Shown here: piece after piece, positions 50,146-60,367 of the stretch
How positions within the stretch are numbered: the stretch's first letter is position 1
Layout of the letters: each line of letters begins with the position of its first letter
Source: Tanytarsus gracilentus
Taxonomy: Eukaryota > Arthropoda > Insecta > Diptera > Chironomidae
Length of the DNA stretch: 64,000 nt
Direction: 5' to 3'
Assembly: GCA_038502055.1 (NCBI GenBank)
Contig: JAXRKN010000030.1
Coordinates: 434,001 to 498,000 of the forward strand
The notes under the pieces: model-generated
Database searches by the model: none
Seen by the model: only the letters and a program-made list of their open reading frames with translations
Told to the model about the DNA's origin: nothing
Translations under genes and position numbers: made by a program

Positions 50146-51969
50146 ATGAAGTCAATTTTCGCGTTTCTTTTATTATTTTTCGTTACATCATCGAGTGGTC
50201 AAAGTTTAAGTTGTACTTACACTCTTTTACCAGGCGTTCCTTACACTTGCACACTTTCAATCAACAATCCAGATGGTCTCGATAATTTTATGAGCATTGG
50301 TGGAGTTCATGCGAGTGGTAGAGGTAACAGTGACGTGTTGAGAGTCATCAGCGCTTATGGAAACACAAAAAACATCCCCGAAGTCATCTGCAGACAATTT
50401 CCAAATCTCGAAGACCTTCAATTTGACAATTCAAGCATTCAAATTCTCACAAATGCTGCTTTTAGAAATTGTGCAAATCTCAAACAACTCATCGTGGTTA
50501 AAAACTCAATTAATGAACTCCCTGTAAATCTTTTTGATGGTGCTCCAAACCTTGAAATTCTTCATTTGTATGAAAATTCAATATCTGTCATTCCAAGTGG
50601 AATTTTCAACACTTTAAATAACTTAAAAACGCTCAGTTTGAATGGAAATTCACAAATTCAACTTCCATCGGATATTTTTGAAACTTTAACAACTTTGGAA
50701 ATTCTTCAACTTTTTTATTGCGGAATTTCGGCACTTGAACCTCGATGGTTTGTAAATCTTTCAAGTTTGAGAATTTTAAAGCTTCAAGATAACGCAATCG
50801 AGGACATTCCGAATGGAATTTTCGTTAATTCACCAAATTTATTAGAGGTGCAATTTCAGAGAAATCAATTGAGTGAAATTCGAGCTGCTTCGTTTCCTGA
50901 CGCGATGAGAAACCTTAACAGGGTTTTAGTGAGTTCATTCTTAATTTAAAAAAAATTAATTAAGCAATAGGAAAGGATTTAAATTTTAGTCAAGTTTAAA
51001 AAAGTTCAAAAATTTAGTCAAGTTCAAAATCTCAAAAATTTAAATCAATTTTGAGTCAAGTTCAAAAAACCTCAAAATTTTGGTCAAGTTCAAAATCTGA
51101 AAAATTTAAATCAATTTTCAAAAAATTCAAAAAAACAAAATTTTGTAATTATTTAAAAACTTTATAATGCGCTGCAACACACAAATATGGGTTTTATTCA
51201 ATTTTCTTAAAAAAATTTAAAAAATCTTTTTTAGTTCCACGAAAACCAAATCGCGTCCATTGATCCGTTCTTCTTTGACCGCTCACCAAATCTTTTCGCC
51301 GCTATATTTTCTGACAACATTTGCGTGAACAAAAACGTTTCACAATTCAGCGTCAATCGAGAGGAAAGTCTTCTTCATTTTATCGATTGCTTTGAAGCTT
51401 TTAATCCACCAGCAGCCAGATGTCAAATTTACTATCATCAAACTTATGGATTTACTTGTGAACTCTTCAATGTCACTTACAGATATTTTTCGAGATCTTT
51501 TACGATTCAAGTTGATCATGGAAATTTAACGACATCCGACGCTGACGTCACTGGTTTAATTTTCACAAGTTCAAGCTTGGAAAAAGTTCCACCGCAAATT
51601 TTTGAGACATTCACGAATTTGGAATATCTTCAAGTGAGACAAGTCGGTCTTTCTGAAGTTATTTATGGAACTTTCGAAGGTTGCGTGAATTCATTGAAAT
51701 TCATCGACGCCTCATACAACTGTATGAAAGAAATCGGCGGTGATGCTTTCACAGAGTGTCAAAATGTTGAGGACATTCGATTGAATCACAACTGCATTTA
51801 CAGCATCAAACCATGCAAAACTTTCTTCGTTAATAAATTACAGAGATTGGACGAATTAAATTTGAAACATAACGTTTGTGTCGATGAAAGTTACGAAAGC
51901 ATAAATGTGAGTGTTAAAGAGGACATGAAGGTTGACATGAGAGGATGCTTTGGCATGTGGTTCGACTAG
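50146..51969 (+). CDS. Secreted LRR protein with one intron, 505 aa (LRR-C)
   Basis: Two exons, 50146-50928 and 51235-51969, phase 0. Same architecture as LRR-A/B: signal peptide MKSIFAFLLLFFVTSSSG, Cys module (CTYTLLPGVPYTC), LRRs (LEILHLYENSISVIPSG, LRILKLQDNAIEDIPNG), internal boundary (NICVNKNVSQFSV..DCFEAF..ARCQIYYH..FTCELF), second LRR block (LEYLQVRQVGLSEV) and Cys cap (VCVDESY). It ends RGCFGMWFD. More diverged than LRR-A and LRR-B are from each other and the only one of the three with an intron, so it may keep the ancestral structure. The first in-frame ATG with a signal peptide was chosen. Confidence 0.87.
50985..51215. repeat. Tandem repeat and interspersed element in the LRR-C intron
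   Basis: AGTCAAGTTCAAAA-type units alternate with AAATTTAAATCAATTTT, about two copies of a roughly 65-bp period (50988-51135). Then comes a copy of the GCGCTGCAACACACA..TATGGGTTTTATT element (51169-51210) also seen at 7794 and 12810. Confidence 0.5.
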
Positions 51970-52119
51970 AGGAATTTTTTGTTGTAAAAAAATAAAAAAT
52001 TTTTAATGGCAATAAAAGTTGGTAGACCTGAAAATTGACTGTCCTCATGAATATTATGACGATAAATAATTTAAATTGTAGTTAAAAACTTTATTTTAGA
52101 TTTTCGTAAATTTTATAAT

Positions 52120-52698
52120 TCATCCATTAAAATTCGGCGCTCGATCGACGCTTCCCGTTTTTCCACTTAATTTTTTAATTTCTTCGTCGACTCTCAAAAA
52201 AGCGAATGGCAGCTTTTTCTTGGTATAAAATGTATATTCAGTTTTATAAACTCCCGACAATGGAATTCGCAAGAAATCCTTAAAATCAATCGCCACATTT
52301 GATGCATTAATTAATCCAGCTTTGTATGGGCATTTATGAATTAATTCTTTAGCATTCGCTAATGCAACGAGAACGGCATTAAAGAATGGATTTAATTTTG
52401 CTCCTTCGAGGATGCCACAAACTTCAATTAAGTCTGTTCGAAAATAATCTTGAAAGAAATTTCCTTTTGTCTTTTTGGCGAGGACGATTTGAAGATAGAA
52501 AGGCTTATTAAAGTCCTTAAATAATGTCACGACAAGATTTAAAATTGTTACATTTTGCGGAGTTTTGACCGAACAATTTTCGAATTTGATTAAATTTGCA
52601 TCAAAACTTTTGCAATTTACTCTTTTGAAACTGTGATGATCTTGTGAAAAAATCGACAAAAATTGAAGAGCTATGAAAAAAGTTGCAAACACTTTCAT
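52120..52698 (-). CDS. Secreted DUF1091 protein, 192 aa
   Basis: Single-exon ORF with signal peptide MKVFATFFIALQFLSIFS. The body matches the insect DUF1091 family (ML/MD-2-like fold): RVNCKSFD, the YLQIVLAKKT strand, FFQDYFRTDLIEVCGIL, the KCPYKAGLIN motif (C-P-x-x-G) and a final strand pair (LSGVYKTEYTFYT). Conserved cysteines are present. DUF1091 proteins are secreted and the ML fold commonly binds lipids or hydrophobic ligands. It has a paralogue on the + strand at 54372, and the two genes flank the ING gene in divergent orientation. Confidence 0.85.
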   Translation of the reverse strand: MKVFATFFIALQFLSIFSQDHHSFKRVNCKSFDANLIKFENCSVKTPQNVTILNLVVTLFKDFNKPFYLQIVLAKKTKGNFFQDYFRTDLIEVCGILEGAKLNPFFNAVLVALANAKELIHKCPYKAGLINASNVAIDFKDFLRIPLSGVYKTEYTFYTKKKLPFAFLRVDEEIKKLSGKTGSVDRAPNFNG

Positions 52699-52817
52699 TG
52701 TCGCGAAATGAATAAAAAAAATTTAAAACTGAAAATTGCAAAATTTAATTCCGGAAGTGAAATTTTCTGGCTTATTTTAATTTTTTATATTAAAATTTCT
52801 TAACATTAAAATTTAAT

Positions 52818-53960
52818 TTATTTCTTTTTTCTATTTATCGAGCACTTTGGACAGTACCACTTGCCTTTCGGTTTTGTCGTGAGTCCAACGCAAGCAAAAT
52901 GGAACCATTCGATCGGACAATCGCTGTTGTCACATCCAATCATTTCGCCGTACGATACTTGATGACAAAGACAGTATGTTGGTTCATTCGGATCGACTGG
53001 CATGTCGAGAACGTCTGACGGATGTGGTGTAAAGTGTCCTTCCGGTTGAGATTCTTCAACTTCGACATTTTTCTAAAATAAAAATAATTTTTGAGAATTA
53101 ATTAAAATTATTTAAGCAAAATCAACTCAGAAAAAAGTGCAAAAAATATTAATAACAAATGAAGATGAATAAAAATTGTTAACAAGCAGTTGATATTATA
53201 AAAATTAATGGATAAATGACGATGAATTACCTTCTGAGCTTTACGACCTTCTTTTTCTTGGTTTACCTTTTGCTTTTTATTACTCTTGTGTTGTGTGGTC
53301 GACGCTTTCTCTTCAACCTTCTCTTCCTCCTCAGATGCGGCTCGTTTCTTTTTTCCAGACACTTTTGCGTCTTTCGTTTTTTTACGGCCTTCTGGAAAGT
53401 ATGAGAGAGGATTAAAAATTTAATAAAATCTCCTCAGATTTAGAAGGAGTTGAAGACATTATTAAAGAACCACATCAATAATTTTCAGTGGAAACTTACT
53501 CTTTCCAACGCTCTCCTCACTCTTGTCTTGAACTGTCAATGCTTTCTCGTGAATTTCACCCTCAAATCTCGCCAGATCAGAGTCCAACCTTCGAATGTGT
53601 TTATCAACAAGCTCATATGTTTGAATTGCGAGTTGAACTTTGTCATCGCCATACTCTTTAGCTTTCGAGAAGAGCTCCTGGATGTGTTTCATCTTCGTTT
53701 TCTTTTCCTCCTCGGAAATGTTTTCTTTTACACTTGCTGTATTTTTCATTACTTCAGAGGCCTAAAAGAGATATATTTTGATTAGTTAAATGAGATAGTT
53801 AAAGTTTATTAACCTTTTCATCGATTTGTTTCATTAAGTTTTGTGCTCGAGTGTCTAATTCTCTCATAAGTGTAAAATTACGCTTTAACTCAGTGGGCAG
53901 TGACTCCAATCCGTCTAAATAATGCTCCAAGTATCCGGGCCCACTGAACCTTTGTGTCAT
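52818..53960 (-). CDS. Ing5: ING4/ING5-type PHD-finger chromatin reader, 274 aa
   Basis: Four exons: 53814-53960, 53500-53761, 53231-53391, 52818-53072, with consistent phases. The N-terminus has the ING signature YLEHYLDGLESLP and NFTLMRELD and continues as a helical dimerisation region (to about residue 115). Next is a Lys/Glu-rich nuclear localisation segment (exon 3: GKKKRAASEEEEK, NKKQK). The C-terminal PHD finger (YCLCHQVSYGEMIGCDN, WFHFACVGL, KGKWYCPKC) has the full zinc ligand set and the aromatic cage positions used to read H3K4me3. ING4/5 proteins recruit HBO1/MOZ-type acetyltransferase complexes. ING4 and ING5 cannot be told apart here; insects usually carry one such gene. Confidence 0.95.
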
Positions 53961-54371
53961 GATTAATTAATTAAGTGGTTAATTAATTAAAAGCGAAAAA
54001 TTAAATTTTTGTTTTTAGCTTTGTAAAATTATTTTTATTTACGTGAAGTTGGCTGTGACATAATTTGAATTTTAAATGACCGTTAATTTTATTTTGTAAA
54101 TTTATTTTGAAGGTTTCTCTCATTTAATAATTAAGGAAACAATTATTTTAATTATTTTGTTAATTTGAGCAATTTTTCATAATTTTTTTCTAGTCTCGAT
54201 TAAATTTTTGTTTGAAGAGAAAATCGAAAAACACCATTGGAATTGTGATGCACAAAATTAAGATATTAATTTTAAAACTTAAATTCACAAAAAAATCAAT
54301 TAAAAAATTTTAAAATGCCAAAATTATTTTTTTAATCGCAATTTTTCCCTCAAATCATTTTGCGTTCAACC
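53961..54371. other. Intergenic region between ING and the second DUF1091 gene
   Basis: AT-rich divergent promoter region; no gene or repeat seen. Confidence 0.35.
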
Positions 54372-54958
54372 ATGGGCGGTCTCACAACATTTTTTCTCAT
54401 ATTTCTGAGTTTATCAACATTAAAGTGTGACGAAAATAAATCAAGACATTATTACAAGTTCATTAGATGCAAAAGTTTCGATCCGAAAACAGTTCGCGTT
54501 GAGTTTTGCACACTCAAAACCACAATTGATAAAAGTCTCTTGAACATTGGCTTTACACTCCTCAAAAACATGACAAAACCAATTTACATTCAATTTAGTA
54601 TCGCGAGAAAAACGAGCGGAAATTTCTTTCAAGATTACTTCAGGACGGAGTTAATAGAATTTTGTGGTGTGATGGCTGGAGCAAAAACGAATCCATTTCT
54701 CAAAGGAATTATTGATGGCATCGGTGAATCAGCACCTGAACTCATTCATCAATGCCCATACAAAGCTGGCTTAGTCAATGGCTCAAACATATCAATTGAC
54801 GGTAAAAAACCTTTAATTTTCCGCTGACGGGAACTTACAAGATTGAGCTGACATTTTACGATAAATCAAAAACACCTTTGGGATTGGTTAGAACGGATGA
54901 AGTCGTTCAAAGTGATCGCGATAATTCCGGACGAGTTGAATTACCTACAAATGTTTAA
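54372..54958 (+). CDS. DUF1091 protein with an apparent frameshift
   Basis: Paralogue of the DUF1091 protein at 52120-52698: signal peptide (MGGLTTFFLIFLSLSTLKC), RCKSFDPKTV, YIQFSIARKT, FFQDYFRTELIEFCGVM and QCPYKAGLVNGSNIS. The first frame stops at 54825-54827 after SIDGKKPLIFR. The homologous C-terminus (FPLTGTYKIELTFY to LPTNV) continues in another frame to 54958. The two frames meet at an A-run (GGTAAAAAACC, about 54801-54811), and one base less than expected there explains the shift. A sequencing or assembly error in the homopolymer is as likely as a real pseudogene. No splice pair repairs it convincingly. Confidence 0.8.
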
Positions 54959-55381
54959 GAAAGTTAAAAATTTAAATATTTAAAATGTGTTAAATTTTTT
55001 TTGTGAGTTACAAAGATTTTCTCCGACAAATTTAAATTAAATAAATTTATTTTGTTTAAAAAATTTCAATATTTCGAGTTTTCTTCCTTGAAAAAAACTG
55101 AAATTTCATCAAATTGGAATAAATTAAATTTTAAACTGTTTTAAAACAATTTTTTAATGCTTAAACAAATTTTACAAAAATAATTTTTAGTTTGAATTTA
55201 TTCGGATGGCAAAATTCAATTAAAAAATTCATTTTTGTTGAAAATGTTTTTTTCATGTATTTTTTGTAATGTAATGTAATTTTTTACTCGATTACATGTA
55301 ATTGCCCTTCTCTGAATTTATTTCACAATGTTTTAATATTTTTGAATCTCACATTTTTAATCACAGCTAGAAAATTATTTT
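54959..55381. other. Intergenic, AT-rich
   Basis: Convergent 3' flanks of the DUF1091 and TULIP-like genes. Very AT-rich, with nothing further seen. Confidence 0.3.
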
Positions 55382-57211
55382 CTACAACTCAATACGATCG
55401 AAATTCATTGTCATGACACCAAAATCTTTCAATTCTTTTAGTTTCACTTTAATTAATATTTCGGCATTAATTCGATCTGCAAATTCTTGAAGTCTTTGCC
55501 TCAAAGGTCTTTCGATTGCATCCATGAGTTGAAATCGAAGTAAATTTGGAATTGTGTTGACTAAAAGCTCCATGAGATAGTCAATCGTGCCAAAACCTTC
55601 ACTTCTAAAAATATGAAAAAAATAATTAATTAAAAATTAATTTTTTTCTGTTAAATTTTTTTAAAAAATAATTTTAATTTTTTAAATTTAAAATTTCAAA
55701 AATAATTTTTAATAATTTTTTAGATTTAAAAATAATTTTGAGTATTTTAGTTAAAAAAATCTGAAAACTTTTTAAAGACTCACAAAATTTGAATATTTCC
55801 CATTTCAAGATGAAGATCGTCAAACACTAAAGCTTTACTCAGATCTAAAGGTTGATTGAGTTCAATTAAAATTCTCAAATGTTCAACGCTAAAATGAAGT
55901 TTTCCTTTTCTTTTAATGACGCCTTTAAGCATTGAAATTTCCCATTTTGTTTTTCCTTTCAGCTCTTGCGTGCCAAGATTTAAGTCTAAAAAATTAATAG
56001 AAAATTGATGAAAATATTTTGATAATTTTTCGCATCAATTAAATTGTAAGAAAATAATTTATAGAAAAAACTCAAATAATTCACAAAGCTTTAAAAACTC
56101 ACTTAAATAAATTTTGCCGTCTCTCAAATTAATTTTGATGTCACCAACTCGGTGAAAAGTTGAAAGTCCTTCAAGCTCAGTGTCATATAGATTTACAGTC
56201 ACCATTCCATGGCCTTTGTAGTCACCAATTTTAAAAGGATCGTTGCTGAAATAAATTTTAGAATTTAATTTTTAAAATAATTTTTTTTCTCACCATCTCT
56301 TCAGGAATTTTCTCGTCTCAGAAATTGCAAAGTCAACGGTGCTGATTGAATTTGGAATTAGAAAATTTTCACCCAAATTTTTCTCGATTTGTTCGTCAAT
56401 TTGGATTTTAATCATTTTTTTGGCTTCATCGATGATGTCCGACTTGACTAACGTGAAAAGCTTGAAAGTAAAAATTTTTTAAAAAAATTCAAAAAATTCA
56501 GAAACGTTAAAAAAATTTAAAAATTAAATCAAGATTTTTTAAAATTCAAAACCCGACTCACAGTTTTATTGCCACTATTCAAAACATTCATGACCGGTCC
56601 AGCGATTCCAGGAATATTTATAAATTCAGCTTCCGCTTTTGACACATCCGCATCAGCGTCGATTTCTCTCGCTCTCAATTTTCCATTTTTATCAACTTCA
56701 AGCCTAACTTTTCCACTTACTTCAAGATTTGAAACTTTAATCGTGAAGAAATCTTCAGTCGCTGATCCAAATGGCGGTTTCATGGAATAATTTCCACTCA
56801 ACATTAAACTCTCAAAAGACAAACCGCAAGATGCTTCAATTTTTTTGTCAAATTCAGCGCTCACATTATGAACTCGAAATTTAGAAATTCCAAAAGCTTT
56901 CACGTTCATCATTTTGATTTTAAATCCCAAAATGCTTTTTTCAATTTGAGGAAGATCGAAAGGATCCGGAAGTGGAAGCGGAATTCCGATCGGATCTGAC
57001 TGTTTATAGTGATCGATTACGTCAAAGATTTGCGTTGTGAGATTATCGAGAGGGATGTCGGATGGAAGTGAGAAAGAAAAATCTAAAAATAGAAAAATTC
57101 ATTGAAATTGAAAATGAAGAAAAAATTGAATTTTTCACCTGAACATTTTTGAAAACTTTTCGATGTTGAAATTGTTAAAGAAAATAGAAAAATTTTCATG
57201 AACTTTTCCAT
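55382..57211 (-). CDS. Two-domain JHBP/TULIP-like secreted lipid-binding protein, 442 aa
   Basis: Six exons: 57139-57211, 56562-57082, 56294-56460, 56103-56245, 55784-55985, 55382-55604, all in consistent phase. A signal peptide (MEKFMKIFLFSLTIS) is followed by a first domain with takeout/JHBP or group-7-allergen features (GIPLPLPDPFDLP; an alternating beta pattern such as FRVHNVSAEFDKK and FFTIKVSNLEVSGKVRLEV). A linking helix (exon 3: VKSDIIDEAKKMIKIQIDEQ) leads into a second similar domain (GHGMVTVNLYDTELEG, INLRDGKIYL, LHLEMGNIQI) ending in a long helix (LRQRLQEFADRINAEI). Single-domain insect JHBPs are about 240-250 aa, so this is a tandem version, like BPI-type TULIP proteins. Ligand likely a hydrophobic small molecule. 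Confidence 0.75.
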
Positions 57212-57860
57212 TTTTAAAATTTTTCTCGAACAAATTTGAACAATTAATTTTTTTCACAACTTTTTCACATGCCTTCAAACTCCAAACTGAACTTACTCAT
57301 CAGTTATTGAGAAAAAAAAGCATAAACACTTTCAAGGAAGTTTTGATAAGAGAAAATCGCTCGAAATACGACAACACACGTGGAGATGGAAAAAAATTTA
57401 ATTGAATTTTGTTATTTGGAGAAAAAAATTTGATTTTTTGTTGATTAGATTTTTAAGTTTTTTGTTTGTGATTAAATTTTTTTTAGAATTTTCATAAAAT
57501 TTTGTAACGGTTTTTAAATTTTCAAATTTTGAGGTGGAGCTTTTGAGACAAAAGCTTTCAATGGTGGCTTTAATTTTCTTTGTTTTGTAATTTTTCAAAA
57601 ATTTTTATTGATTTAAAGTTAAAAAAATGGTAAATTTTTTAATTTGTCGAATAAAATATTTTTTTATCATTTTTTAAATAAAAACAAATTCAAAAAGTTT
57701 TCTAAGCAATCTTGACCAGCCTCTAAATTATTTTCAAACTCTCTTTACCTCAAAATTCTCTCCAACATAAAACTCACTCATAATTTTTTTTTCTCTCACG
57801 AATTTTTTATCTTCTCCTCTCATTCCACTTCAGTCGTTTTTCAACTATCGCCGAGTCAAA
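57212..57860. other. Divergent promoter region
   Basis: Separates the TULIP-like gene (-) from the SWEET-like gene (+). AT-rich; no gene supported (the short - frame at 57398-57598 is low-complexity Lys/Asn). TTCAGTCG at 57830-57837 is initiator-like just before the SWEET start. Confidence 0.35.
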
Positions 57861-59129
57861 ATGTCACAAGCCGAACAGTGGGTTGAGAATTTATTTAATT
57901 TATTGAAGCCTCACGAAGCTTTAATTAAAAAGAGCGAAGGATGGCTTGGCATGGGCACGCTGATTGCGCCGGCTTTTGTGTTGATGGGAATTAAGAAGGC
58001 AAACACTACTGGCGGATTGCCGGTCGTGCCGTTTTTATTCATGAGCATAATGTGAGTTTTTTGCCTCCACGTCACTCGCGAGATAAAAAAATATAATGTG
58101 AAAGTGATAATGAATCAGTCGAAGCTTTTGGAGTTTTTAGAAAAAATAATAAAATTCGAATTTTTAGAAATTTGACTGTTAAAAAATTTTGAATTTTATA
58201 TTAAATAAATTTCAATAATTTTTATTTTAAGATTTTTATTTTGCTTTAATTTTTATGAATTGAAATTTGATTAAATTAATTTTTTTTCTATAATTAATTA
58301 ATTAATTTTTTTAGAACCTCTCTGAACGTCCTTCACAGTCAGTCATTAAACGACGAAGCAATGTTCAAAGCTCACTTAACTGCCTTCTCATGTTCGATTG
58401 TTTACCTTACGACTTACTTCTACTTTGTACCAGCTAAAGACAAATCATTAACAGTTAAAATTATTCTGATCGGTGTTGGATTCGTGTCATCAGTGCTTTT
58501 ATTCGCTAAGGTAGGGATGACAAAAAAAATTAAGAGGAAATTTTTGAAAAATTTAATTTTTTTAGTAAAAAATTTCGATAATATTTGACCGATAAAAATT
58601 TATGCGTTTTTAAATTCAAATTTTTTCAAATTAATTTTCTTCTTTTTTTTAAATTTTAGTACCAAGACCCCAAAATAGTTCCTGAAAAGCTCGAAATAAT
58701 TCTTCGATCGGTTCTCTACTCTTACTACTTCTTGGGCTTGATTGGTGTATTAAAAGCTTTTGGTGATAAATGCACAGCTCACATGCCATTCGAGATGATT
58801 TTAGCTGGCACAATGATGACAATAAGCAAGGCTGCCGGAAGCATTTTAGCTAATAACAGATTTTTCATTGTGAGTATGAGAAAAAATTATTAATTTGAAA
58901 ATTTTTTATATCGCATTCAAATTTTTTCTCTCTTTTTTAGGGACAATTTGCCGCTTTTCTTTTCGTTCATGTTCTTCAACTTTTATGTTTTGTTCTTTTC
59001 CCATGGGATCTCGATGAAAAAGCATTCAAAGAGAGAAGATCAAAGACTGCTGCAAAATCGACTGTGAAGAAGGAAACAAAAAAGGAAAATGAAAAAGTGA
59101 AGAAAAATAAAAAGAGCAAAAAAGAGTGA
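57861..59129 (+). CDS. SWEET-like sugar transporter, 261 aa
   Basis: Four exons: 57861-58051, 58315-58510, 58660-58869, 58941-59129 (phases 2, 0, 0). Seven hydrophobic segments can be drawn. Features fit the SWEET (MtN3/saliva) family: GGLPVVPFLFMSI after TM1 and, in the second half, MPFEMILAGTMMTISKAAG and FFIGQFAAFLFVHVLQLLCFVLFP, the equivalents of the LP-P and PN-x-G segments. The canonical Asn/Trp pore residues are not evident, so it is a divergent member. The C-terminal tail is strongly Lys/Glu-rich (KKETKKENEKVKKNKKSKKE), cytosolic. SWEETs move sugars down gradients across plasma or endomembranes. An unrelated seven-helix family remains possible. Confidence 0.68.
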
Positions 59130-60367
59130 AGAAAATTGTGTAAAAAGTGAGAAATTAAGTGAAAGAAAAAATTTTCAACATTATTTTGTGAAGATAAAAA
59201 GTCAAAAAAAATTATTAAAAGTCGCTTAAATTTTTTAAAAAATTCTAAATAATTTTTCTACGATGCCAAATTGTATTTTTAATTTTAATAAAATGTTTTT
59301 GTAATAAATAAAGAATAAGAAAATTTATTTCATAATTTTTTTTAATGGACGCTGAACAAATTTTTATCAATGTCAAATAAAAAGTGTCGACTGAAACCTA
59401 ATCAAACATGAAACGCACATGTTGAAATTTCTCGTTGATAATTAAAGTTTATCTAGAGCATCGTGAAATCAGAAAATTATGCAAAGAAAATTTATTGAAT
59501 TCAGTTTCATTATTTATAAATTTTTAAAAATATTTTTTTAAATATCATTTGAGCAACATGAATTTTTTTGTTACTTTTGTAAATTTTTCAAAAGTTCATT
59601 GAACCAAATAAAAATTTCATAAATCATAAGCTGCATCATTTGAACAATTTTTTACGCTCATTTTAAATTCTCAATAATTTTTTCTCTCATTTATTCCTCT
59701 TCAAGATTCTCTCGATCGTCGTCAAATGTTCTCATTGACCTTGATCTTGAAAGCTGAGAAAAACAACAAGCTAAAAAAAATTTGCCGGTTGATCAGTTAC
59801 AAAAAAAGGTTAAAGACGTCATCAATTCTCAGAATTAAAAACGTCATTAATAATTTTTCGAGAGCTTTAATGAGAGAAAAAATATCGCACAAAATTTCAG
59901 TGACTGTCACAATATTTTTATTAATTTGAGCGTCTCAGACTTGTTTCGTGACTTAATTTTATAGCTGTGAGAAAAAAAAACAAAAAGAGTAAAAACTTCA
60001 AATTTGCTTCGATTGTCGCAATTGAACGTATAAAATGTTGAGGTGAGTCGAGTAATGTTCTTAGTTCTCGATTGAAGTTTGAAGTGCGAGGTTTAAGAAG
60101 AAAAAGTTATTGAAAAGGATAAAAAATAAAATTGAAAAATTAAAGGTTTAAATTTTTTTCTCAAGAATTAAAAAAGATTCAAGTGAAAATTTTGTTGAAA
60201 AAATAATAAAAAAGTGCAAAAAATTATCAGGATTAAAAATAAATTCTTTGAAATTTTAATGAATTAATTTTTAAAAATTCTAACGGTGAAAATTTTATTT
60301 TTTAAACATTTTCATCAATTTACAATTAAATTTTAATCTAATTTAGAACTAAAGTCATCTTCCCACA
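59130..60367. promoter_or_regulatory. Intergenic region with probable takeout-like promoter
   Basis: No gene in this 1.2 kb. Near its end, GTATAAAATG (60029-60038) is a TATA-like box about 30 bp ahead of the GTTCTTAGTTCTCG segment, a plausible transcription start for the takeout-like gene. The remainder is AT-rich. Confidence 0.4.
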
